Assembly: GCA_902779865.1 (NCBI GenBank)
Contig: CACZDG010000059.1
Coordinates: forward strand, 1-36,317
Direction: 5' to 3'
DNA length: 36,317 nt
Source: an uncultured bacterium
GTDB taxonomy: Bacteria; Verrucomicrobiota; Kiritimatiellia; RFP12; UBA1067
Shown here: in pieces, positions 1 through 7,229 of the stretch
Position numbering within the stretch: position 1 is the first letter of the stretch
How the letters are laid out: each line of letters starts with the position of its first letter
Notes under the pieces: generated by a model
What the model was told of the DNA's origin: nothing
Databases searched by the model: none
The model's input: only the letters and a program-made list of their open reading frames with translations
Made by a program: the position numbers and the translations under genes

Positions 1-814
1 TCTTGCCGCAGGCGGACGGGAACGCCGCCGTGACGTGGTACTGCTTCTTCTCGGGCGAGGTGAGCGTGAGGATGAGCATGTGCTCGGCCATCCAGCCCTG
101 GTCCTTCGCGAGCTTAGACGCGATGCGGAGCGCGAAGCACTTCTTGCCGAGGAGGGCGTTCCCGCCGTAGCCCGAACCGAACGACCAGATCTGGCGCTCT
201 TCGGGGAACTGCGTGATGAACTTGTCCTCAATCCGCTTGGCGCACGGCCACGCGACGTCCTTCTGGCCCTTCTTGAGGGGGGCACCGACGGAGTGGATGC
301 AGGGGATGAAGTCGCCGTCCTTGCCGAGGTGCTTCAGCACCGCGTCGCCCGTGCGCGTCATGATGTTCATGTTCACGACAACGTACGGCGAGTCGGTGAT
401 CTCGATGCCATACTGGGTGATCGGGTTGCCGATCGGACCCATCGCGTACGGGATCACGTACATCGTGCGGCCCTTCATGCAGCCCTTGTAGCTCTTGAGC
501 ATGAGCTTCTTCATCTGGTCGGGATCCATCCAGTGGTTCGTCGGACCCGCGTCGATCTCCTTCTTGGAGCAGATGAACGTGCGTCCCTCCACGCGCGCCA
601 CGTCGCTCTCATGCGAACGGGCGAGATAGCACTCGGGGCGCGTCTTCGGGTTCAGCTTGATGAACTGGCCCTTCTTGACCATCATCTCGCAGATATCGAG
701 GTGCTCCTTCTTCGTGCCCTTCACGACCACGATCTTGTCGGGCGTGCAGACCTTGTTCCACTTGTCAACCCACGCGAAGACCTTCGCGTTGGCGAATTTG
801 GGCGTGTTAGCCAT
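1..814 (-). CDS. pckG: Phosphoenolpyruvate carboxykinase (GTP), N-terminal part, cut by window edge
   Basis: The gene encodes the N-terminal 271 residues of a GTP-dependent PEP carboxykinase, which interconverts oxaloacetate and PEP in the cytoplasm. In anaerobes it often runs in the carboxylating direction. Recognisable family segments are [24 protein letters not shown], the [16 protein letters not shown] stretch and [16 protein letters not shown]. The frame runs off the edge inside FPSACGK, the start of the kinase P-loop region (FPSACGKTN). The family is about 600 residues, so over half of the gene lies outside. The ATG at 814 is preceded by AAGGAGC at 824-830. The start lies 14 bases downstream of the rplT stop, so pckG is probably cotranscribed with rpmI-rplT, which is an unusual partner for a central-carbon enzyme. 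Family assignment is secure. Confidence 0.95.
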   Translation of the reverse strand, partial: MANTPKFANAKVFAWVDKWNKVCTPDKIVVVKGTKKEHLDICEMMVKKGQFIKLNPKTRPECYLARSHESDVARVEGRTFICSKKEIDAGPTNHWMDPDQMKKLMLKSYKGCMKGRTMYVIPYAMGPIGNPITQYGIEITDSPYVVVNMNIMTRTGDAVLKHLGKDGDFIPCIHSVGAPLKKGQKDVAWPCAKRIEDKFITQFPEERQIWSFGSGYGGNALLGKKCFALRIASKLAKDQGWMAEHMLILTLTSPEKKQYHVTAAFPSACGK

Positions 815-828
815 TTTCTATTTGCTCC

Positions 829-1179
829 TTATGCATTCTTTGCTATTTCAATGATCTGCTTGAAGCCCTCGGGGTCGCGGATGGCGATCTCGCTGAGCAT
901 CTTGCGGTTGATCGTGACGTTGGCCTTGATGAGCCCGGCGATGAATGCGCTGTAGCTCATGCCCTCGGCGCGGGTCGCCGCGTTGATGCGGGCGATCCAG
1001 AGCTGACGGAAGTCGCGCTTCTTCAGCTTGCGGTGGATCGTCGCAAGACGGCGGGCGCGGTCAACGGCCTCGGTCGCGATGCGGAAAGTCTTGGAACGGT
1101 TGCCGCGGAATCCCTTCGCCAGTTCAAGGCGCTTGCGGCGGCGTTCGCGGGAAGCGGGGGCGTTTGTAGCACGTGACAT
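829..1179 (-). CDS. rplT: 50S ribosomal protein L20
   Basis: A 116-residue basic protein with the full L20 pattern: RRRKRLELAKGFRGNRSK near the N terminus, then RRLATIHRKLKKRDFRQLWIARINAA and the C-terminal domain with MSYSAFIAGL and NRKMLSEIAIRDP. L20 binds 23S rRNA early in large-subunit assembly and, in several bacteria, represses its own operon. Length and order are normal. It follows rpmI by 13 bases and precedes pckG by 14 bases, so the three appear to be one transcription unit. The usual upstream partner infC is absent here. Identification is certain; autoregulation here is inference. Confidence 0.98.
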   Translation of the reverse strand: MSRATNAPASRERRRKRLELAKGFRGNRSKTFRIATEAVDRARRLATIHRKLKKRDFRQLWIARINAATRAEGMSYSAFIAGLIKANVTINRKMLSEIAIRDPEGFKQIIEIAKNA

Positions 1180-1192
1180 TTCTCATTCCTCC

Positions 1193-1390
1193 TTATGCGT
1201 ACGGTTGCATGCGGTGCATGGTTTTCGAGACGGTAGCGTCGGTGACGGTTGTGCCACGGAGGTTGCGCTTGCGTCCACGGCTCTTGTAGCCGTTCAGGTG
1301 GGCCTTGCCACCCTGGGAACGCATAACCTTGCCCGTAGCCGACATTTTCATGCGCTTGGTGGCGCACTTCTTTGTTTTCATCTTAGGCAT
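1193..1390 (-). CDS. rpmI: 50S ribosomal protein L35
   Basis: A 65-residue, strongly basic protein starting MPKMKTKKCATKRMK, with SQGGKAHL and the RGRKRNLRG segment, as in L35 of the large ribosomal subunit. Length is typical. It is the first gene of the unit rpmI-rplT-pckG and has its own strong promoter at 1469-1497. In most bacteria infC lies directly upstream; here the upstream neighbour is instead the 3' end of a tricorn-like protease gene. The leader of about 70 bases contains a short hairpin that could bind L20 in autoregulation, but this is only a suggestion. Confidence 0.97.
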   Translation of the reverse strand: MPKMKTKKCATKRMKMSATGKVMRSQGGKAHLNGYKSRGRKRNLRGTTVTDATVSKTMHRMQPYA

Positions 1391-1423
1391 TTTGTTTGTC
1401 CTTTTTTGTTGGTTCCTTACCGG

Positions 1424-1446
1424 CCAGGCAGTCGGTTACGGCCTGG
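1424..1446 (-). promoter_or_regulatory. Hairpin in the rpmI-rplT leader
   Basis: On the minus strand CCAGGC (1446-1441) can pair with GCCTGG (1429-1424) around an 11-base loop, within the predicted 5' untranslated region of rpmI. Ribosomal protein leaders controlled by L20 are known in other bacteria upstream of infC-rpmI-rplT. The hairpin here is short and its role is a guess. Confidence 0.3.
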
Positions 1447-1468
1447 TCCAGACGGAAAATTGGCGTAT

Positions 1469-1497
1469 AGTATATCGGATTTTGGACAGTAAGTCAA
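1469..1497 (-). promoter_or_regulatory. Sigma70-type promoter of rpmI-rplT-pckG
   Basis: On the minus strand the -35 box TTGACT (1497-1492) and -10 box TATACT (1474-1469) are separated by exactly 17 bases. This is the best consensus promoter in the window. Transcription would start near 1461, giving a leader of about 70 bases before the rpmI ATG. Confidence 0.8.
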
Positions 1498-1528
1498 TCC
1501 AAAACCCGACATTTTCACGTTTTTGAAG

Positions 1529-4500
1529 TCACTTTGGATAGACGAGCGGCGGGGACGGCTTCCGTCCGGCGATCTCGGCTGCAAGGACTTCCAACGCGGC
1601 GTCGAGCTGCGGGTCGCGGCCAGCGGCGATGTCCGCCGGCGTAAGGTCAACCTCCACATCCGGTTTCGCGCCGTTGCCCTCCATGTTCTTACCGTCGGGC
1701 AGGAAGGTGCCGACGTGCGGACTACGCACCTCGCCGTAGTCGAAGAGCTTTTCGGACGTCGTGGCGATCACATCGCCGGCCGTCTCCATGCCGACGACCT
1801 TGGCGCGCTTGAGCGTCTGCATCGCGTGCGCGAACTCCTCCGCGTTCGACTGGCTGCGCTCGTTTGCCAGCACCACGACCGGCAGGTTGGCAATCACCGG
1901 ACGCGCATAGCGGTCGAGCAGATAGCCCTCACAGTCCGTGCCGCGGTAGCGGAGACGCTCGTGGCGGTTGCCGCAGAGGATGTCGATGAGCCTGTCCGCC
2001 GTCCGGCCGCCGATGTTGAAGCGCACGTCAACGACGAGTCCATCCTTGCCGAAGCACTCCGCAAAAACCTTGTCGGTGAATTCATCCGCGCTGGCTGTGT
2101 TCATTTCATCTATCGCAATGTACCCGAAGTTGCCCCTTCTGCGGACTGCGGCCTTGGCGGACTCTATGTCCTTCGTGCGCAGTAGAGTCCGCGCCTTGTC
2201 GAACGTGATTGCCTTGACTTTGCGGGAAAGGATTTTCTCGCAGCCCGGGCGTTTCACCTGAAGGCGGTACGTGTGCGGCAACGGACCGTTCATCGCCTCT
2301 GCGTAGTCCATTCCGGACGAAACGCTGCGTCCGTCTATCGAAAGGACCACGTCGCCCGGCAGCAGGCCATCCACGCCCCTGTCGGCCGGGGAGCGCGGCA
2401 GAACGTCCCGCACGCGCCATCCCTTTCCGCGGTACTTACGGTCGAAACGCACGCCCAGATGGCACGTGAATATGTTCCATCCGCGTTTCCACGGGAATTC
2501 GGACCAGCGCTTCTTCGACACGTCACTGGCGCCAAACCATAGGTGAGATGCGTCGATTTCGCCGTTCATCATCCATAATATCCTTGCAAACATGTTCCAG
2601 CACGGCGCGTTGCGCGCGGCGAGGCGGAACTTGTCGCGCACCGCGAGCCAGTCCGCGCCGTGCAGGTTCTCGTCGCAGAATCCGTCGCGTATGCTCGCCC
2701 ATGCGGCGAGGAACGCGAGCTCCTGATAGTCCTGGACGTCGATTGTGCGGAAAACGTCGAATTCATACTTCTTTTTGCCGACTGCGGGACAGTTGCCGAT
2801 GGTTCCGAGCAGTTTGTCGTTGTCGCCATCCTTGAGCCATGAAACGATTGAAAAGTCCTTGCCCAGGAGCTTCTCAGACGCCATCCGCCCAGGAATCTTA
2901 ATCGTACACAGTTGTTCGTCTTTGTAGTAGAAGAATCCGAGAGTCCGACTGTCCGGCGCGAAGAAGAGCCTGTAGCCCTTCACGCCCGTTGCGCGCACGC
3001 GGTCGGGAAGCGTGGCAAAGTCGGGCCGGCACGGCTCTTTTCTGATCTCGCCTCCGTTCGCCTCCGCGTTTTCATCGGCGGGATCGAGATAGGCGTAGAA
3101 TATGTACGAAGTGTCGCCCGTGGCGGTGCGGTCGCCGGAAAATGCCACGACGCGACCGTCCGGCGACCAGACCGGGGAACCGTCCCATTTCCAGTTGCGG
3201 GAGATGTTGCACGGGGCGGGGGCCTTCTCGCCGTTCGCGTCCACGTCCCACGTCGGCACGATCCAGACGTCCACGTTGTTGTAGCCGTCTTTCAGCGCCG
3301 CCGCGACGTACTTTCCGTCTGGCGACCAGACGTACTTGCCGATGTCCGTAGATGAAACCTTTGAGACGGTCTTCACAACCCCGTTCGTATCGGCGAAATG
3401 AAGCTTTCCGGTGAAATCCATCCACGCTAGCTGAGTTCCGTCGGGCGAAACGGTCAACGAGCGGCGGCAGACGTCGTCGGACGTGAGGCGCTCGCGCATG
3501 AATCCCGTGTTGGCGGACCACAGCTTGTTCGTATCGGCGCGGCGGACGCGCCAGACGTCGGTTCCGTCACCCCGGTTGGAAAGGTAGTAGAGCGTTTCGC
3601 CGTCCGGCGAAAACGCGCAGTCGCGCTCGTGCGTGCGTGACGAGCCGTGTATGCAGACGGGCTGGCGTCCCTCGTCCACAAGCTCCATCGCCCACACGTC
3701 GCCGCCTGCCGTAAAGACGACCTCCCGTCCGTTGTCGCGGAACGTGCAGTTGCCAGGTCCATAGTCGTTGTCGATCGTTTCGTACCAGCGGCGGACTGTT
3801 CGCGGCGCGGTGGGATCGAGGAATGCGGGCTTGAGCACGATGCGCTGCGCCACCGGCTTCTCCGCCGTCGGATCGATGCGCCAGAGGTCGAGTCCCTTCG
3901 CGAATACCATCGTGCGCCCGTCGCGCGAAAGCGAGGGACAGAAGATGTGGTCGTCCGTGAAATGCGTGATCTGCCGTTCCTCCCCCGTCGCAAGCGAGCA
4001 ACGGTATATGTTGCGGACGCCATCCGCGTCGCAAAGGTAGTAGAACCCCTTCCCGTCGGGCGTCCAGATGGGAGACGTGCAGTTTTCGGCGCGCTTCACT
4101 ACCGGCGTGAACGCACCCGTGTCGCGGTCGTACATCCAGATGTCGCCGGAGTAGGACGTCTTCGACCAGACGTGCCGCTTGCGGAACTCAAGCCCCCTCT
4201 CCTCTATCTTGGACGCGAACAACGCCTTGCGTCCGTCGGGCGAGAGCGACGGACAGAACGCGGGCGCGTCGAACAGCAGCTTCTCCGCCCTGCGCTCGCG
4301 CATGGAGACGAGAATCGGACGGCGCGACAGGCGCTTGAACGCCGTCGTCACCGACGCGTCGTCGCGGTACGCCAGCGCAAGCATCTCCGTTCCGTCCGGC
4401 GTGTAGCCCCATGAGTAGAGGCTTTCGGTGTGGAACGTGACCTGCCTCATGTTCCGGGCTGTCTTCGCGGCGACGTCCAAGTCCATTTCGAAAAGCTGCT

Positions 4501-4777
4501 GCGTTCCCCAGCGGTCGGAAAGGAACGCGATGCGCTTTCCGTCTGGCGAGATGAACGGACGCGCATCCGCAGACATCCCGTCCCCGATCGGCACCGCCGT
4601 GCCGCCCGCAGTGGGCGCGAGCCACACTCGGTCCTTCCACTCGAACGCGAAGAACGAGCCGTCCGGCGATACGGACGGGCTCAGGCCGAGATATATCTGC
4701 GACCAGTCGCGTCCGTCATCAGCAGACAATGCAAACGCGGAAACAATCAAACATGCGGCAAACAATATCTTTTTCAT
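1529..4777 (-). CDS. Tricorn-like S41 peptidase with beta-propeller and PDZ domains
   Basis: A 1082-residue exported protease. Residues 1-19 form a signal peptide (MKKILFAACLIVSAFALSA). Residues about 30-640 hold repeated SPDG-type WD40/PD40 blades (SPDGSFFAF, SPDGKRIAFLSDR, SPDGTQLAW, SPDGKYVAA and others) of tricorn/TolB-like propellers. A helical stretch follows, then a PDZ domain near 800-860 (LLPGDVVLSIDGRSV). The S41 domain spans about 880-1075, with VVDVRFNIGG, a candidate nucleophile Ser977 in NERSQSNAEEF and a candidate Glu1033 in MEGNGAKPD that matches the tricorn VENYG position. In tricorn, propellers gate access of peptides to the protease. The signal peptide suggests the periplasm here, so it may process imported or host-derived peptides. 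It stands alone, with YitT upstream. Exact substrate is unknown. Confidence 0.9.
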   Translation of the reverse strand: MKKILFAACLIVSAFALSADDGRDWSQIYLGLSPSVSPDGSFFAFEWKDRVWLAPTAGGTAVPIGDGMSADARPFISPDGKRIAFLSDRWGTQQLFEMDLDVAAKTARNMRQVTFHTESLYSWGYTPDGTEMLALAYRDDASVTTAFKRLSRRPILVSMRERRAEKLLFDAPAFCPSLSPDGRKALFASKIEERGLEFRKRHVWSKTSYSGDIWMYDRDTGAFTPVVKRAENCTSPIWTPDGKGFYYLCDADGVRNIYRCSLATGEERQITHFTDDHIFCPSLSRDGRTMVFAKGLDLWRIDPTAEKPVAQRIVLKPAFLDPTAPRTVRRWYETIDNDYGPGNCTFRDNGREVVFTAGGDVWAMELVDEGRQPVCIHGSSRTHERDCAFSPDGETLYYLSNRGDGTDVWRVRRADTNKLWSANTGFMRERLTSDDVCRRSLTVSPDGTQLAWMDFTGKLHFADTNGVVKTVSKVSSTDIGKYVWSPDGKYVAAALKDGYNNVDVWIVPTWDVDANGEKAPAPCNISRNWKWDGSPVWSPDGRVVAFSGDRTATGDTSYIFYAYLDPADENAEANGGEIRKEPCRPDFATLPDRVRATGVKGYRLFFAPDSRTLGFFYYKDEQLCTIKIPGRMASEKLLGKDFSIVSWLKDGDNDKLLGTIGNCPAVGKKKYEFDVFRTIDVQDYQELAFLAAWASIRDGFCDENLHGADWLAVRDKFRLAARNAPCWNMFARILWMMNGEIDASHLWFGASDVSKKRWSEFPWKRGWNIFTCHLGVRFDRKYRGKGWRVRDVLPRSPADRGVDGLLPGDVVLSIDGRSVSSGMDYAEAMNGPLPHTYRLQVKRPGCEKILSRKVKAITFDKARTLLRTKDIESAKAAVRRRGNFGYIAIDEMNTASADEFTDKVFAECFGKDGLVVDVRFNIGGRTADRLIDILCGNRHERLRYRGTDCEGYLLDRYARPVIANLPVVVLANERSQSNAEEFAHAMQTLKRAKVVGMETAGDVIATTSEKLFDYGEVRSPHVGTFLPDGKNMEGNGAKPDVEVDLTPADIAAGRDPQLDAALEVLAAEIAGRKPSPPLVYPK

Positions 4778-4814
4778 CTGGGATATTCCCTGGTAGGCAG
4801 AACACCATCATTTG

Positions 4815-5741
4815 TCAGTCGCGTGGACGAAGATAGAACCGCCCGATCACGCGCGACGTGCTTATCGTGTTTATGAAGGCGTCCTTGTCGATTTTCTTGC
4901 AGAGCGTGTAGATATGCGGTGTGTCGTCCGCCGCAACGACCGAGTAGATTACGCTCGTGGGCTTTTGGGAGTATCCGCCGGTCCCGCGCATGACGGTCGC
5001 GCCATGGTGGCTTACGCGGTATATCGCCTCGCAGATGCGTTTCGGCTCGCTTGTGACGATCAGCAGCGTCTGGTATTGGTAGGTGCGGTACATCAAGTGA
5101 ACCACCTGGAGCGTCACGAACTGGTAGATGATGGAGTAAAGCGAACCCGACCATCCGAACGTAAACCCGCCGGCGAGGAGGATGGCGGCGTTTATGGCGA
5201 GGATCAGGCTCCACGTCTCGCGCCCCTTCTGTTCGGAGAGGTAGATGGCGATGAAGTCCGTGCCCCCGGTCGTCGCGTTCCACCTAAGGCAAATCGACAT
5301 TGCGAATCCGAAGATGATGCCGCCGAACAAACTGCACAAAAACGGATCTGCGGAAAGGCGCGCAAGCTCGGCTTCGGAGATGAACGACGTGAGAACCTTG
5401 ACCGGCAGGATATCCATGAAAAAGCCTGTCATGAAGATGACGTAGAGCGACCATAGCGTGAACCGCCACCCAATAAAGCGAAAACCAATCCAGACAGGTA
5501 TCACGTTCAAGGCGAGGTTGATCGGCGAAAACGGAACGACCCACGTACCGCCGGCGATATTGACAAGGTGCTGGGCGATGCGTTGCAAGAGCATCGCAAG
5601 CCCCGTGACGCCCGCCGGATACAATCCGCCCCAATTGACGAATGTCAGATAACCGACTGCAATCAAGAACGACGCAATCGTAAGAACCACGAACGTCGCC
5701 ACTTGACGGCGGCGTTCAACTTTAGATGACTTCCAAATCAT
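4815..5741 (-). CDS. YitT family membrane protein (DUF161 + DUF2179)
   Basis: A 308-residue protein whose N-terminal two thirds contain about five or six hydrophobic segments (VATFVVLTIASFLIAVGY, WSLYVIFMTGFFMDILP, FLCSLFGGIIFGFAMSI, LILAINAAILLAGGFTF). The family-typical GGLYPAGVTGLAMLLQ and NATTGGTDFIAIYLS segments are present. The C-terminal part (about 220-305; RTYQYQTLLIVTSEPKRI, HHGATVMRGTGGYS) is the soluble DUF2179 domain, a ferredoxin-like fold. YitT proteins are inner-membrane proteins of unknown transport role. Length and domain order are normal. The ATG at 5741 lies only about 7 bases from the -10 box, so the transcript may be leaderless. It precedes the tricorn-like gene by 37 bases. 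Confidence 0.92.
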   Translation of the reverse strand: MIWKSSKVERRRQVATFVVLTIASFLIAVGYLTFVNWGGLYPAGVTGLAMLLQRIAQHLVNIAGGTWVVPFSPINLALNVIPVWIGFRFIGWRFTLWSLYVIFMTGFFMDILPVKVLTSFISEAELARLSADPFLCSLFGGIIFGFAMSICLRWNATTGGTDFIAIYLSEQKGRETWSLILAINAAILLAGGFTFGWSGSLYSIIYQFVTLQVVHLMYRTYQYQTLLIVTSEPKRICEAIYRVSHHGATVMRGTGGYSQKPTSVIYSVVAADDTPHIYTLCKKIDKDAFINTISTSRVIGRFYLRPRD

Positions 5742-5748
5742 GGCAGCT

Positions 5749-5754
5749 ATTATA
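5749..5754 (-). promoter_or_regulatory. Extended -10 promoter of the YitT gene
   Basis: TGGTATAAT reads on the minus strand, with the hexamer TATAAT at 5754-5749. No convincing -35 is seen upstream. Predicted transcription start (about 5742) falls next to the ATG at 5741, which points to a leaderless message. Confidence 0.6.
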
Positions 5755-5774
5755 CCAAACCTTCCGCGTATGCG

Positions 5775-7202
5775 CTAGACCGTAAGTTCCGCGTGGATTG
5801 CGCGGCCCTTTAACCCGAAACACTCGACAGGCCGCACGTCGAAGCGATAGCGTCCCCTGAGGGGAAGCTGCGCAACGGCAAACGCGCACGAGCCAGGTTT
5901 CCCAGCCGCCGTCTCCGGCAAGTGAAAATCCGGCGCCATCACGCGACGTTGTGCCTGCACCAGATCCACGTCGTCCTCAACCAACGTGGCCGTCACCTCG
6001 TACTCGAACACGCGGCACTTCGCCTGCGTCTTCGCGGCGGGGAACGTAATGTTGACGATTTCGCCCAACTTCCCGTCCTTCACCTTCTCGGCCTTCGCCA
6101 CGGATCCTTCCGCGAACTGCGGCGCCATGCGCTTCTTCGCGTGTTCTGCGTAGGCAAAGGGCTTCGGCTCCACGCAGGGGAGCGGAATCACCCAGTCGTC
6201 GCCAAGGGACTTGTCCGTCACGAACTCGCGCCGCTCGAGCGCGATATGGTCGTCAAACACGGACATCAACATTCCCTGGCGTCCATCGGACGTCTTTATG
6301 TTCGCCATGGCGTGCTTGCGCTTATCGCCGCGGTAGCCGTGTCCGTTGCCGGGCATGTTTTCGCGGAGGGCGTAGTCGGTCGAGGCGTATTTGAGGGAGG
6401 CGGTGTTCACGGACGTGAACGCGCCTTGCCACACGGTCCGCTCATCGGTGAGCGTGTAGTGGCTGTGCCCGGAGAACGCCACGGCGTTCGGGAACGGACT
6501 CAGCGCGCGCGTAGAGCGTCCGTCGTCGCGTCCCCACGCCCACGAGCCGAAGCAGGTGTTGCGCGGATGCGCGTGCTGGGTGTAGAAGAACGGAAGCGAC
6601 GGATCGAGTTCCTTGCCGTGTGCCTTCATGAAATCCTCGATCTGGATGTTGCCCCAGTGTGCACCGATGACGGCGTAGCCCTTGACGCGCTTCATCCATA
6701 TCGGCGCGAACTTCTCGTGGAATATCTCTTCCCACACGCGGGCACGGTTGTTCTCGAAGCCGATGGCGTCGATCGACTTCATTTCGGGATGCTCCTTGTA
6801 GAAAGCGGCGTTAGACTTCCAGTTCCATCCGTCGATGTCGTGATTGCCATAGACGAACAGCTGCTCCACCGGACGCCCATCCGGTGCCTTGCCGTTCGGG
6901 AACGTCTTGTACCAACAGTCGGCACAGAGTTTCAGCTGCGCGGCACGGCCGGTGTCCGCGATGTCGCCGGCGATCAGCACACCGTCCGCTCCATGATCCC
7001 TGAAGTAGGCGAGAGCCTTGAGGAACGTCGTCTCGTCGCCGAGCCTCTTCAAGTGGACATCGCTCAAAACGCCTATCTTGAGCCGCGCACCCGCACGTGC
7101 CGCCGCGCCAGGGGCGGCGAAGAGGCGCGTTCCACGCACCATTCCGAGGCTTGCGGCCATGCCGCCGATGAACCAACGGCGGGTAAGTGCATTATTAGTC
7201 AT
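5775..7202 (-). CDS. Tat-exported calcineurin-like metallophosphoesterase
   Basis: A 475-residue protein starting MTNNALTRRWFIGGMAAS, a twin-arginine signal. The metallophosphoesterase core follows with all metal-site motifs: GVLSDVHL (Asp48, His50), IAGDIADTG (Asp80), VYGNHDIDG (Asn120, His121) and, later, a GHSHYT motif. These ligate a dinuclear metal centre that hydrolyses phosphomonoesters or diesters. The roughly 100 C-terminal residues form an extra beta-rich domain. I chose the ATG at 7202 rather than the in-frame ATG at 7229, because it places the Arg pair at the N terminus and has a GAAGAG-like ribosome site. It follows GH127 with only 27 bases between, so the two are likely cotranscribed. 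Substrate unknown. Confidence 0.88.
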   Translation of the reverse strand: MTNNALTRRWFIGGMAASLGMVRGTRLFAAPGAAARAGARLKIGVLSDVHLKRLGDETTFLKALAYFRDHGADGVLIAGDIADTGRAAQLKLCADCWYKTFPNGKAPDGRPVEQLFVYGNHDIDGWNWKSNAAFYKEHPEMKSIDAIGFENNRARVWEEIFHEKFAPIWMKRVKGYAVIGAHWGNIQIEDFMKAHGKELDPSLPFFYTQHAHPRNTCFGSWAWGRDDGRSTRALSPFPNAVAFSGHSHYTLTDERTVWQGAFTSVNTASLKYASTDYALRENMPGNGHGYRGDKRKHAMANIKTSDGRQGMLMSVFDDHIALERREFVTDKSLGDDWVIPLPCVEPKPFAYAEHAKKRMAPQFAEGSVAKAEKVKDGKLGEIVNITFPAAKTQAKCRVFEYEVTATLVEDDVDLVQAQRRVMAPDFHLPETAAGKPGSCAFAVAQLPLRGRYRFDVRPVECFGLKGRAIHAELTV

Positions 7203-7229
7203 TTGACTCTCTTCCGTCTCGCGCCGCAT

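Noticed and set aside
35-955. Plus-strand 306-codon frame at the left edge
   Set aside because: It is antisense to pckG and rplT, both unmistakable on the minus strand.
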